DNA of 64,000 nt, from positions 3,619,501 to 3,683,500 of the forward strand of contig JAWNZC010000322.1 in assembly GCA_035771165.1 (NCBI GenBank), read 5' to 3'. This document shows positions 12,801 to 22,761 of the stretch, one piece after another; the stretch's first letter is position 1; every line of letters begins with the position of its first letter. The stretch comes from Paragorgia papillata (lineage: Eukaryota > Cnidaria > Anthozoa > Scleralcyonacea > Coralliidae). The position numbers and the translations under genes are program-made. The notes below the pieces were generated by a model. The model did no database searches. It was not told where the DNA came from and saw only the letters and a list, made by a program, of their open reading frames with translations.

Positions 12801-15299
12801 GGACACCTCTCTTAAGCAGACACCTCTCTTAAGCAGATACCTCTCTTAAGCAGACACCTTTCTTAAGCGGATACATCTCTTAAGCGGACACCTCTCTTTA
12901 GCAGACACCCCTATTAAGCAGACACCTCTCTTAAGAGGATACCTTCCTTAAGCGGATACCTCTCTTAACTAGACACCTCTATTAAGCGGACACCTGTCGT
13001 AAGCGGACACCTCTCGTATCGTTTTGTCTCACTATCTTTATCTCTTCTAAAAATTGAATTGTTTTATCAAGTAACATTTATAATACAGTTAATCGTTGAT
13101 GCATGGTTTATAACAAATCTGCACTATAATATATTTTCTTGACTTTCGCTGGTTACTGTTATTAATATTTTTTCATGTATGAAAAGGCAATTTTAGGTGG
13201 TTCTCTGAGAGTTCCCGGACTACACGGGGATGTTGATATTAAGGTATGGAAATTAGTTTCAACAGTTATTCCTTCCTCCTTAACTACTATCCCATCCTTC
13301 TTTCTTCTCCTTTCTGGTTTTTTTTCCCTTCCCTTCTTCCTTCCTTTCCTCGTCTTTTTTTCCCTTTCTTCCCTCTTCTTCCTCTATTCGCCCTTCAATT
13401 TATTCATGTGGTTATCGTATTTTTGCTATGTAAAGATTGTGGTATTCATTTTTAATTACTTACAGTTAGGGCTAAGAGACTTTATTGAAGAGTTTCCCCT
13501 GGTATTGTTTGCAGATTGACGCTATTATTAGTTTGTCATTTAAATTAACCAAACAATACTTGCAATCGTACTCTTTTATAAGTTTTATTTGTTGACGAAT
13601 GGTTGTGAATATTTCGTTCAGATTCCAGCAGGAACACAGTCCCATCAAAAAATTCGGCTGGCGGGAAAAGGGATTTCTCGATTAAATGGTATTGGCAGAG
13701 GGGATCATATTCTGCATTTTCAGATCAATATTCCGAGGTAAAAATTTCATTCATAACATTATATTTTCAGTCACGTAATTGAATGTGCGAAAATTCGATT
13801 AAACGCAACATAATTCAACTCAAGTTTACTCATTAATAATTCATGAGCAAATCGTTCAATCAGATACGCTCAATTGTACCACGTGAGCGAACTTGAAATA
13901 CCAGGGAAATCCTGGACAGAGGACTTGAACTGTTTTTTCAAGTCCAAGAAATCAAATTCTTTATTCATTTCAATAATGCAAATTCATTCACATAATCTGT
14001 TTATTGATCCGTATACTACTTACTAATACACTGATTGATTTTGACAATACACTGCTGGAAGTCATTCAAATCCATATTACATAAATACGTCTGTATGTTT
14101 TAATAATCTCGTTTTGATAACTTGAAATTCATGTAAACATTGTAGGTATTTGACTGAAAAACAAAGAGCACTTATAACTGCTTTTGCTGAGCTAGAAGAA
14201 GACTTACAAGGAACAGTTAATGGCGTAGATAAAGAGAAAGGTGAGAAATACTTTTTAAAGTTAAAACTTTGTTTTATTAGATTCTGCATAGAGTTTGGAA
14301 GTCGGTTTCAGTTGCTTTCAAGATTAAATTCATATGCCCTGCTTATATTAATTTATTTTGATTTCAGTGAGCATTTTAATTATTCCTGATATATATTTTT
14401 CAACGTGAATTGGCCACTTTCCAAGTGTTGCGCGCGCTTCATTTTCGCAGGTTTTAGTTGAAACCGCAGGGGCGGATTGAGGAAGTTCACGGTTACCGTG
14501 GATCAATACTCAACTCCATAACCTTGATTTGCTCTAAACATAATAAGATGGTGGTAGGGTAACCACAACATCTTTTGGCCAATTACTGTGGTCCCAAATA
14601 AATTCAAGCTAAAGAAACATATTTACAAAGTTACATATACAGACATCAAGCTAGAAACAACATGAAAGGGGTTTAGATAGGTCACGTGCTCGATTACATT
14701 TTATGCCAATCGTTTTCCACGAACGAGGGTCATCTACATTATAAGTATTTTCCAAAGAAGAATAGCAGTAATTAAGTAATGTTTCTTGAAAGCTGGTAGA
14801 GATTTGTCTTTAGTTGTAATAAGTCCTATAGTTCTAAATTCTACTTTACTCTAGTCCTATAGCTTCAGGAAGTTTACTTGTATTAGTGTTATTTTTCTCA
14901 CTTGTTTCTCATTGCTCGCTTTCGTCTACTGTGGATCCCACCAAAATGATATGCGCGCAACACTTGGAAACTCGTCAGTTATTAAGACATGATAAAATGC
15001 ACATATAAGGCACTCCACGTTTTGAAATGACAAAACCTGTTCGTTATATTCTAGGCAACTTTGAGGGATCTTCTTGGGAAAATATCAGAAATCGAGCAAA
15101 CCAATTCAGTGACAAAATAAAACAAGAAATGCATGATAAAACACAGAGTGATTATTCTGATGAAAAAGATGACCAAAGTGATGTTCTTCATCATTCGGAT
15201 AAGACAATAAGGACTGCTTTATTTGTAGCTTTCTTGCTAAGTTCCGGGATTTTCGCGGGCATCATGTTGTCCGATAAAGTTTCTTCTACAACGCTGTGA
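101..15299 (+). CDS. DNAJA3: DNAJA3/Tid1-like mitochondrial DnaJ (Hsp40) co-chaperone, 5'-partial, 12 exons in window
   Basis: Exons read directly from splice signals: 101-186, 2277-2357, 6782-6842, 7873-8018, 9584-9736, 10648-10795, 10940-11004, 12001-12072, 13187-13243, 13622-13737, 14146-14240, 15055-15299 (stop). All have AG/GT borders and matching phases, giving 440 residues. Domains in order: J domain (exons 1-3, HPD within KKYHPDTNK), G/F-rich linker with PFGG repeats (exon 4), zinc-finger region [32 protein letters not shown] (exons 5-6), then substrate-binding domains with [18 protein letters not shown] and GDHILHFQI, matching human DNAJA3 closely. The family stimulates mitochondrial Hsp70 ATPase and binds unfolded clients. 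The start codon and targeting peptide lie upstream of the window: exon 1 begins with two bases that finish a codon. The first zinc motif has R where family members have the last G. The C-terminus holds a hydrophobic segment ([19 protein letters not shown]), unusual for the family. Confidence 0.95.
288..1281. mobile_element. hAT-like non-autonomous element containing a long poly-C run
   Basis: Left end CAGGGTTCTGCCCA and right end TGGGTAGAATCCTG form imperfect inverted repeats, with GTGAGTGCC/GGCACTGCTGAGTGCC motifs just inside, as in hAT ends. A C-run with a few A and T interruptions fills about 344-428. No convincing 8 bp target duplication was found. It lies in intron 1 of the DNAJA3-like gene. 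Confidence 0.45.
344..428. repeat. Poly-C tract
   Basis: About 85 bases nearly all C with scattered T and A. Assembly length is probably unreliable. Pro- and Gly-rich ORFs across it are artefacts. Confidence 0.9.
4850..5299 (-). pseudogene. Tc1/mariner-type transposase N-terminal fragment
   Basis: A 149-codon frame begins [20 protein letters not shown], followed by a helix-turn-helix ([20 protein letters not shown]), a GRP hinge (MGRPHILNV) and a second helical DNA-binding segment. This is the paired-like N-terminal half of Tc1/mariner transposases. The DDE catalytic half is missing: the frame ends in unrelated sequence after about 120 residues. A DNA-binding remnant with no expected activity. 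Confidence 0.65.
5850..6115. mobile_element. TIR element (MITE)
   Basis: GCCGAAACTTAGTTCAAGATC at the left is inverted as GATCGTGAACTAAGTTGGC at the right. It contains CCGCGGTACATCAAAGAAAACC, which recurs inverted at 39235-39257. Confidence 0.5.
6424..6497. repeat. Short palindromic repeat ending CCTGGGTACGAGGTTGG
   Basis: CCAACCTCGTACTTGG and CCTGGGTACGAGGTTGG face each other. The same end sequence recurs at 53990-54002, 46065-46077 and 56797-56812, so this is a dispersed element end. Confidence 0.5.
8123..8504. mobile_element. TTAA-flanked MITE
   Basis: Arms of about 100 bp are inverted: GATAGGAATAAATTATAAAA through the TTTTCCTCTAAAACGTTTTG and GTGTCTCATTC segments on the left, reversed at 8400-8500. 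Both ends abut TTAA, as in piggyBac-type insertion. A diverged partial copy lies at 37788-38015. Confidence 0.65.
9066..9172 (-). repeat. tRNA-derived SINE-like element
   Basis: On the - strand: a polymerase III A-box (TAGCTCAGTTG), a B-box (GGTTCGATTCC), then AAGGCCTTGATGTTGCATTTT. The clover leaf is too degraded for a functional tRNA. Confidence 0.55.
9319..9412 (+). repeat. tRNA-derived SINE-like element, inverted partner
   Basis: GTAGCTCAGTTTTCATAG (A-box), CGTTCGATTCTGG (B-box) and AAGGCCTTGGTGTTGCATTTT match the - strand element about 150 bp away, in opposite orientation. Confidence 0.55.
9584..10795 (+). CDS. DNAJA3: Zinc-finger exons of the DNAJA3-like gene
   Basis: Exon 9584-9736 (51 codons) carries two of the four CxxCxGxG motifs (CDRCSGSR and CTTCNGTG). 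Exon 10648-10795 carries the other two ([16 protein letters not shown]) and continues to VPVPA. The exon junction joins NGTGE to [14 protein letters not shown], matching the human order GSGMETINTGPFVMRSTC. The acceptor of the second exon has a weak pyrimidine tract (ATTTGGTAAAG). Confidence 0.93.
10130..10345. repeat. Dispersed repeat (AATTCATGAGGAAAACACAAAG family)
   Basis: The sequence from CTCATTAATAATTCATGAGG to CAGAACGTGTTTTAAAT recurs at 47348-47570 (same strand) and 43918-44255 (inverted). Shorter pieces (TTTATGTAAATCAG) are at 29710, 36180 and 36477. Confidence 0.65.
10988..11475 (+). repeat. Minisatellite built on an exon end and its 5' splice donor
   Basis: Seventeen copies, mostly 28 bp, of ATTATTTGTAACATTTAAG plus GTAAAAAAC. 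The first copy is the real end of exon 10940-11004 (..ATATTTGTAACATTTAAG with GTAGAA donor). One unit near 11445 has lost AAGG. In-frame TAA follows every later donor. Confidence 0.92.
12125..13018 (+). repeat. 17-bp minisatellite (TCTCTTAAGCGGATACC)
   Basis: Roughly fifty units of TCTCTTAAGCGGATACC with GGACACC, GCAGACACC and CATCTC variants fill most of intron 12073-13186. It starts in ACAGTCAAATCTCTACTTAT, which resembles a DNA-transposon end. Confidence 0.95.
14418..14970. mobile_element. TIR element with an embedded LINE 3'-end-like segment
   Basis: TTTCCAAGTGTTGCGCGC at 14418 is inverted perfectly at 14953-14970. Inside, GGTAACCACAACATC... and CCAATTACTGTGGTCCCAAA match the LINE tail at 20679-20716 (GGTTACCGCAACAGC, CCAATTACTGCGGGCCCAAA). 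Confidence 0.6.
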
Positions 15300-15563
15300 T
15301 AATGGTAAAGATAATGATGATTATCATATAAATGCCAATGGTGGTGATGATGACGATAATTAACTCTAATGACGACGATGATGTTGATGATGAATAGTCA
15401 AATGACGCGACTATAGGAGCGTCAATACCGAGCAAAGAAGATAAGATACCTTGGATTCTACTTAGCTCTTTTTCTTACCTTTTTTTGGGTAAAAAGCGTA
15501 ACAAGTGAAGTAGTAGATTATTCTTAACTACTAAATTCTCCAATACGCATTACAAACTTTGAT

Positions 15564-15569
15564 AATAAA
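15564..15569 (+). promoter_or_regulatory. Candidate poly(A) signal AATAAA for the DNAJA3-like gene
   Basis: AATAAA lies 265 bp after the stop codon at 15299. Another AATAAA-containing stretch follows near 15738. Which is used cannot be told from sequence. Confidence 0.4.
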
Positions 15570-16194
15570 TGAATCTTTTAAGTCTGTTTTGAAATGCCTA
15601 AACTCTGGACATTGACACAAGGAACATCTTCATCTTGAACATTGTCATGGTGCTCATCATCATTATTGTCTATAATTTCCCGGCGAATTCTAATTTGACC
15701 AAGCGTGCGTAACACACAACTTATAAAAATAAAGTAAATATATAAAATATTTGTAATTTAAATCATCAACCTCGAACAACACGAGTTACAAACTTTTTTT
15801 AAGAGGCACCGCCCCAAACGTAGAGAAGATCGCCATATTTATTGATATAAAGACTGCTTTAACATAGTTTACGTAATTCAAGATGATTCTCGCGGTTTTA
15901 CAAAAATTGATTTAAAAATATGTATATTTTTGTTGATGAGATCTTTAGAACTTTCATGAACCGTTTCAAATCTGTGTGGGAAAATGATATAATCTACATT
16001 CACACTGATTTTTTTAAAGAAATATAGAAAGCGTTTTTGGTGTTATGCTTGAGTGATGAATACGCGTGGTTAGATACAATAGAGAAGGGCACGCATACAT
16101 ATTGTTTTTATAACCATTAATAGAAAGTAAACAAATAGTTGAGATACTGATATTTTGTTGAGCTTCGAAAGTACATCCTTTCCCAATGATACTC

Positions 16195-16500
16195 GTCTTT
16201 CAAGGTGAATATCGGTGTATAATAACCGAGACGAAGTAGAGGTTATTATTCACCGATATTCACTGAGCGTGAGGCGAATAATTGTTTTAGTATAAATACA
16301 CATTTTCGTACTTTTAGGAACAACATTTTCTTTAAAATTGTTAATTTCCTCGTCTGTCGCATTGACAACTTGGCTGGTGGCCATTTTGAATAAACGCTGT
16401 AGGTGATTATCGAGAATTAATCCGAAGTAGCTCGACCAATCAGCGCGCGTGATTTTCTATAATCCCCTGTGTATTTATACTAAGGCAAATTATTCGACAA
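16195..16500. mobile_element. Hairpin-ended element with CCAAT box
   Basis: AAGGTGAATATCGGTG...loop CCGAGACGAAGTAGAGG...CACCGATATTCACT forms a hairpin at 16198-16262. GACCAATCAGCGCGCG lies at the opposite end (16434), and TTTTAGTATAAATACACA at 16284-16301 is inverted near 16470. Confidence 0.5.
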
Positions 16501-16592
16501 TGGACGCCGTCATTTTGGAAGCGTGCACTTTAGCAACCAGCACTCGTCTTGTGACTTCATCAAGCGCAACTTAATAATGTAGTTTGCATGCC

Positions 16593-16712
16593 TTTAACCC
16601 TTTCATGCGCATCGTTGCTGTGGAACAACTTTATCTTTTTACTCGTCTAACGCCAGACGATTTTACTCGTGAAGGGGAGAACTCTCGGAAAGCCATGCGT
16701 GAAAGGATTAAA
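16593..16712. mobile_element. MITE with conserved core AACGCCAGACGATTTTACT
   Basis: Inverted ends TTTAACCCTTTCATGCGC and GCGTGAAAGGATTAAA surround the core. The overlapping 62-codon ORF is a by-product. Relatives with the same core are at 20165, 37401 and 49334. Confidence 0.6.
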
Positions 16713-17925
16713 CCACATCATTTCTGGTCAGAACTTGCGCCTAATTCCGATGATTATGATGAGGACGAATAGGACAATATAAATAAACGGCTGGATATTA
16801 CAGTGTGGTGTGATTGTAGCGAATGTCGTCTACTACTGGTGACTACTACAGAGCAATGTTTTTCTTGCCTATCTGTACTAAAAACAACATGGACACTATA
16901 CTAACATCATAAACATATTTTATTATATAAAATAGAGTGTTTTATTGATTTTTCCGCCACTAATAAAAGTGATAATCTCACATGTGCGATTATTTATGAT
17001 AATCGCACATGTGACGATTCGCGAACGAGTGAGATATCCTGTTCAACACGAGAAATAAATTTCATATTTCCAAGCATCCATGTATTATTCTCTATATAAA
17101 CATTAATCGACATGAAGATGACTTTATGACGTTGCATGTACAATGCCAGGTTACTCAACACGTTTAAAAATGGCGGCGTTCATTCGAAGATTTTAGCTTT
17201 TTCAAAAACAAAATTCATTGGGATGGGATGTACGAAGCTCGAAAACCTGTCATGCAGTATCTCTGTATAGTTACTTCCTGTTGATGATGATAAGAAAAGC
17301 AACATATATTCTGGGGTTAACTTTATCTTTAAGTTTAACATTAACTTGTACATGCATGGCACGAACTTTAGACGCTTTTACCGTTATAAGATTAAAATAC
17401 CACAGACACAGCTCACTAAAACTCTTAATATTTGCGGGTTGCTTTCTAATATAAGACGTCTAACACGATGTCTGTTCCGGTTAGTCCGAACGGAAATCTG
17501 TATTCTCCTTACTTGTAATAAATGAGCACAGCAGCATGAATATATTCGATTTAAATTCACTCTCATGTGACTTTAGTGAATGCTTAAGAACATCGGTTTT
17601 TTAATTCGAAATTATCGTTAAGTCTTATTACATTATACGTCAAGTATTCATATGATGAGTTGTAAAACAACAGAAGAGCTATTGGGAATCGCTTTCACGA
17701 GTGTGTATTTTTAAAAAACATATTGAGGTTTATATTGGCAAAGGCACTCTTCAGAATTTTTTAGGCAAGCTCTATTTGAAAGCAAAAATTAAAATATCTT
17801 GCCGTTCGGTGTACACCGGTTTTCTTTGTTTTTTTTAATATTTTTTTATCGTCAATTTATCGCCAACTTTGATAATTTCGAGGTTTATTTCTTTATCTCA
17901 TTTCTGGTTTCGTCTTTTCCTAAAG

Positions 17926-17984
17926 GTAAAAAAGGCGACAATGATGAAGAAAGTAAAAAGAAAATTGGCGGTGGAAATATGTAA
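17926..17984 (+). CDS. DNAJA3: Putative alternative terminal exon of the DNAJA3-like gene (soluble C-terminus)
   Basis: A strong acceptor (pyrimidine-rich stretch ending CTTTTCCTAAAG) precedes two bases that complete the phase-1 codon left by exon 14146-14240, followed by KKGDNDEESKKKIGGGNM and a stop. Spliced this way the protein would end ...[20 protein letters not shown]..., 378 residues in window, without the membrane segment encoded by 15055-15299. Human DNAJA3 is known to have isoforms with different C-termini. Seen: phase match, strong acceptor, short open frame. Inferred: actual use. It could be a chance match, because only 59 nt are involved. Confidence 0.5.
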
Positions 17985-18221
17985 CCGAAGCTTTCATAAA
18001 CTCATTTTGGCACCTAAAACCAACTTTCGAATTCACGTCTGACACGGCAAATTAGCCAGGATAAACTAAAAATGGAAGTACAGTATTATGAGTAATGACT
18101 TGTACAAGAGTAGAAAGAATGTTAAAACCTGTATGGTTTAAAGTTGAAGTCACTGTTTCTTGTTTGAGGAGTATTGCAAAGTTTACATGAATATTGGAAA
18201 TTAAAAAAAGAAGAAATATAC

Positions 18222-18370
18222 AATAAAAACCCGCTAACAAGAACCTACATTTTACTAAATCAGCCTGGGATAGGTTCTTATATTCTTATATATTCTTATA
18301 TAAATAAATTATGAAGTTCAGCCTGAGGTTCTTAGTAGTGGTAGGTTCTTGTTAGCGGGGTTTTGCTGTA
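18222..18370. mobile_element. Mariner-like MITE, copy 1
   Basis: TAAAAACCCGCTAACAAGAA inverted as TTCTTGTTAGCGGGGTTTT, with internal CAGCCTGGGATAGGTTC/CAGCCTGAGGTTC. Nearly the same element is at 60380-60522. Confidence 0.75.
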
Positions 18371-20164
18371 GGTCTTACTTGCACATGTACCATATAAGTA
18401 AGGTTGGTTTTAACTTTAACTGAATGATAAACTAGCTTAACAAATTATATATATTATTTTTCAATCTTCTTTATTTTCCAATATTCATTTAAACTTTGTT
18501 ATATTCGTCGGATAGGAGGCGGAGCCGTCGTGTGCAGTTCGTAAAATATTGATGAAATTGGATAAGAAAGCGGTCATATTGCTCAATAAAATATTATATA
18601 TAGTAGTTTCGTATAATCGTATATACAACGCTAAAAAGTTAAGATCCTTAAAGAACACTAACATTTTGACAAGGAACCATGAACGCTCAGATATTGAAAA
18701 TATTTTTTAGGCTTGTTACCTGGTTTGCAAGAGACATTTATATAATCTATGAGGAAACAAGATTGATAAGATGTTTATAAATGGATATTTATATATGGTT
18801 AATTTATTAAGTCGGTTTTCTTTGTTCTTTCGAGGGCTTTATATCGCATAAAGCCCTTGAATAATAATTAGAAACGAAATGAAGAAAAAAAACAAGGAAA
18901 ATCTTTGTCCAAAGTGAGAAAAAAAAGACAAAACTTTGTTGGAAAACCTCCCCAATAATAAATTATGTACCGTAAATGTGGTTAAGCTGATGTAATGTTC
19001 GGTTTTTCGTCTTATAGTCGTAGTTGGTTTTAATCCTGGTGTCGTAAAACGCTTTCTTTTTGCACTAGGTTTGAGACCTGCGGCCATTACTGAACGTAAA
19101 AACAATATTTGACATGCTTAATTATATTTACGGTAGCGGTAGTGGAAGTGTGATCTGAACCTCGCTATTGTGTTGCCAGCGATTCGGTAAAACATACAAC
19201 CAGTCTAAGCCAGCAGATTAAAAGAAGTGCGTAAACATGCGAGTGGGTCGGGTTAGTGTATAAGCTATAGGTGGTAAATCGGGTTACTGACGATACGGTT
19301 AGGGTATTTGTTGGGGTGAGATGGCCCAAATATTCTCGCGAATGACGTCAACGAAAAGCATCAGGAACTCAATCAAGTGAACCAACACGAACGTGATCTA
19401 TATATCCGACCGACCGATATATTGAATCAAGTGCAAAATTATACTTGTATATATATGAGGTATTTACATGCAGTCAGCCAGTCTAATCCTCTTTGCCGAA
19501 GTCGCGCGTTTGCTGTAATTTCTGGTTAATTTTTTGATCAATTTTTGTTTATACAAGAGACTAGCCGATATTTCATTTTGCGGTAACATTACCGCCGGCG
19601 GCATTGTTTTTCCTCATCTAAACGATTGACTGGCTTATTTATACCCGGGCTGACTACCTACCCTGCGGGCTGGCAGTCAAAGTTTTGTACGCACTACAAA
19701 GTTGTTTGTCACTAAAAGGGATAACCCGAAAGAATCTTGCCGAGAGTTCTTTCGCGGCTTTTCCCATCAGTTTTTAATCTCATGTGGTGATAGTAAAGCC
19801 ATTCACTATTGTGTCAGGTTAGCCTATATATAAACGCTGGCGGTAAACCAGATTTCTAACTTGAACTCTAATGCTGTAAACAGCATTCTCGCGAGTGAGC
19901 GATTGAACCAGTTGGGGGTACTTGGGGCTGATTGGCATCATTCATGTAAACATGCTCTTTAAACCTACAAATTGCAACTTAGCTATCTTGTGAAGTGTAA
20001 CAAGTACAAGTATATATAACCTCACTGAATGGGTTGACTTACGAATACATTGGACATTTGTACAAATAGCTATGGTGGTTCAATACATTCGTGAGACATC
20101 TATTCAATCGCATGCGTCAGAATGAGAAAAAAACGCACCAAAAATCGCCCGTGTAAACTGGGGC

Positions 20165-20265
20165 TTAACTCATTCCTGTCCGAGGGCTTCCCCAGAGGTG
20201 AATAAAATCGTCTGACGTTAGCCAGAATAAAATACCAAAGACCGATTCGGACAGGAAAGAGTTAA
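20165..20265. mobile_element. MITE with core AAAATCGTCTGACGTTAG
   Basis: Ends TTAACTCATTCCTGTCCG and CGGACAGGAAAGAGTTAA are inverted. Confidence 0.6.
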
Positions 20266-20599
20266 GGAGTAGTATATTATGCATGCATGTGAGGCATAAA
20301 ACCACAACCATGAAGTTAATATAGAAAGTATGAGATAAAACGTTTTCTGCGAATAATAATGTATATATTATCCTTTAAAGCTCATGCAATATTCGTGTTA
20401 AAAGACAATACGACGAGACTCTATTTGATATGGGTAATATTTTGTCTCACAATGTTATCTTCAAACACTTACTGATCTAATTGATCAAAAACTGCTTGGC
20501 TATTTATAGATTTTCCATGCAAAAGGGAGATAGCGGTATTAAGGCGGAGTTCCATTAATTTCTTGTTGCACGATCGCCATGCAACTTTTTCTTTTGGCT

Positions 20600-21555
20600 C
20601 GTGAGTTTATTTTATTATTTTTATTTAATAACTTTGCCAATAATAACAATAACAATATACACAGTAAATAATTTGGCAGGGTTACCGCAACAGCTAGTTG
20701 CCAATTACTGCGGGCCCAAAATATAAATAATAACCACAATAAATAATAACAACAATAACCACATATTCAACACGAAAACAACTAACAACGACGCTTTTTC
20801 GGTGTGTGAACAAACGAAATCCTGACCCTGATATTCTCGTGACCCTGTCACTGAGCTTAATCCTAACCGTAAAATATTTCGGTTGTTCATACACCGACAA
20901 AGCCTCCAAAACATAATAGTACGGTTCCTACATACAACACGATATCGGTGTTGTGAGACTACGGACACAATTACACTTAGGGCAGATAGTTTTATAAGAA
21001 CGAGGATCATCCACGTTATAACATGTGTGTAAAGACGAAATATCGTACTTAAACATTATGGACTTAAACGAAGTCAGACTGTCCGTATCTAACTTCAGTT
21101 CATCAACAAGATTGTTCCAAACGCGAGTTGCTCTGATGATGTACGATCTTTGGAATGTCACAGTTCTACATTTCGGAACGACGTATTTAGGACTATTGCT
21201 GATAGAGGATCTAGTGGGTCTGGAAGTGCGGGTAGTTGGACGTAGGAAAGGATGGATATTGACTAGTTCATGGGTTATTTTGAAAAAAAAACACCATGTC
21301 TAGATATTCATGCCAGTAGCAGATTGGTAGGAGACGCAGGGTTTCAAGTCGGGTGGTATAGTCAACATCGCACGAGAATGTTAGGCCAAGGATGATATTA
21401 GTTGCTCTTCTTTGTGTGCGTTCAGCATTACGTATCAGCTCGATGGAGTGCGGTGCCCATACTTGTGTGGCATATCCCAAGTGTGGTCGAACTAGAGCAA
21501 GGTACAGTGTGAAACTAAGTTGAAAACTATTCAATTCAATAAAACGCTCGATCAC
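20600..21555 (-). pseudogene. Non-LTR retrotransposon (LINE) 3' remnant
   Basis: The frame 21555-21268 reads LYLALVRPHLGYATQVWAPH and NAERTQRRATNIILGL, the conserved end of LINE reverse transcriptase proteins. After a frameshift, 21161-20928 reads RSYIIRATRVWNNLVDELKL and ends in a CPKCNC cysteine motif, as in jockey/CR1-type C-termini. An A/T-rich tail with TAATAA-like repeats follows to about 20600. Frameshifted and 5'-truncated, so inactive. Confidence 0.8.
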
Positions 21556-21744
21556 ACGACAGAAAGCACTGATGAAATCCGCCCATCCGCAAAAATCCTC
21601 AGAAAATCACCAAAAATCTCAAAAAAAAAATTTTAAATCCCCCAAAAATGTCAAAAATTCCCCCCAAAATCCCCCAGAAAATCCCCAAAAAGTCCCACAG
21701 GATTTGGAAAATCCCCCAAATCTACTGTACATGTCCCATGCAGT

Positions 21745-21860
21745 TATTTTCCCATCACGTAGCTCTGATCTGTCAAAACAGCTAGTAGAACGAACTGCGA
21801 GTTCAAATCCCGCTCGAGTCAGCCGAATTTTTCGGTTGACTTTAGCAGTGTAAGAAAATC
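21745..21860 (+). repeat. tRNA-derived SINE-like fragment
   Basis: GTAGCTCTGATCTGTC (A-box-like) and GCGAGTTCAAATCCCGCTCG (B-box). Confidence 0.35.
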
Positions 21861-22083
21861 ATGAAGAATTTTCTCATGGGTGATGGGTTTACATATAACC
21901 GGACTTTAGGTTATATCAAATTTGTAGTACAATACTAGTTATGTCTATAATGTCTTTCGCACGTTATTTGTGCTCAGTGACATGTAAAAGTGGCACAACA
22001 TATAAAATAATTGTAAACTTTGATATTTCTTCGGAGTATCGTAAGTCATTGTAAGTCTATAGATATATATCTACCACTAGCAT

Positions 22084-22089
22084 TTTATT
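22084..22089 (-). promoter_or_regulatory. Candidate poly(A) signal for the 204-aa ORF
   Basis: AATAAA on the - strand (CGCAATAAAATGC), 58 bp after the stop codon. Confidence 0.4.
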
Positions 22090-22146
22090 GCGTTAGATAT
22101 AGTATTTTTTATCTAGATACAGTGCAAGTACGGCTAAATAATATTG

Positions 22147-22761
22147 TTAATATCTATGAAACGTCTGCCGTTTCATGACTGGAAGATTCAAGTGAGTGGC
22201 AGTATTTTTAGTTTTATTTCGTGATTCATTTTCTCCGCAGTCTGCAGCAGCAGTGATGCGTATAGCAGGTAGTTTGAATCCAAGCGATGATGACGACGTT
22301 ACTTTCCCATCCAATTCCGCAATGGCGTTGTCGTGAAGTGAGTAAGTTTGTAGGTATGGTTTTTCCAAAGTAAATCTCTCTGGTACATTTACATGAAGTT
22401 TTAATGTTTCTGGAGCACTCACTGTCCTCCTTGCCTTCTCTCTCTTAGCACGTGTTTCAGATACCATTAATGTTGGTGTTTCGCATGATTTGGAGTTATA
22501 CCTCAGTTTCGACGTATAGCCATAGATATTCAAACCGTTTCTTCCATCCCCTGCATTGTTGCGCTCATGCGAATAAAACGTTACGGATTGTTTTGAGTTT
22601 AGACCTCGAGATGTGTTTAGTTCATCAGGTTTCGGTCGTTGACGTTGCTGCGATAGCTCCAATGTATTTAGATCAACCGGTACAGCCAGAGGTGTACGTC
22701 GACAGAGCTTGTCTCGTTTCGGTGCTTGATTTCCAATGACGCCGTTTTGACGTTTCTTCAT
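22147..22761 (-). CDS. Uncharacterised single-exon protein, 204 aa
   Basis: A 204-codon frame from ATG to stop, long for this AT-rich DNA. The product is basic and Ser/Thr/Asn-rich, starting MKKRQNGVIGNQAPKRDK, with no signal peptide, membrane segment or recognised domain. Around residues 110-120 it has KREKARRTVSAPETLKL, where RRTVSAP looks like a basophilic-kinase or 14-3-3-type site (inference). An AATAAA lies about 60 bp beyond the stop on the same strand. It sits between the convergent DNAJA3-like and OTUD4-like genes. It may be a lineage-specific gene or the last exon of a longer one. Not recognised. Confidence 0.55.
   Translation of the reverse strand: MKKRQNGVIGNQAPKRDKLCRRTPLAVPVDLNTLELSQQRQRPKPDELNTSRGLNSKQSVTFYSHERNNAGDGRNGLNIYGYTSKLRYNSKSCETPTLMVSETRAKREKARRTVSAPETLKLHVNVPERFTLEKPYLQTYSLHDNAIAELDGKVTSSSSLGFKLPAIRITAAADCGENESRNKTKNTATHLNLPVMKRQTFHRY

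Larger units (their letters stand above)
15300..22146. other. Region downstream of the DNAJA3-like gene
   Basis: No conserved gene seen apart from the candidate alternative exon 17926-17984. Contents: hairpin element (16195-16500), a MITE (16593-16712), a mariner-like MITE (18222-18370), a TTAAC-family MITE (20165-20265), LINE remnant (20600-21560), a C/A-rich simple stretch (21565-21725) and a SINE-like piece (21745-21860). 18400-20160 shows no recognisable feature. Confidence 0.5.

Noticed and set aside
13175..13519. 114-codon ORF with hydrophobic Phe/Leu-rich sequence
   Set aside because: It is the exon 13187-13243 reading on into a pyrimidine-rich intron.
16584..16772. 62-codon ORF (RLTPDDFTREGENSRKAM)
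   Set aside because: It is the translation of a MITE; the same DNA recurs in other copies without an open frame.
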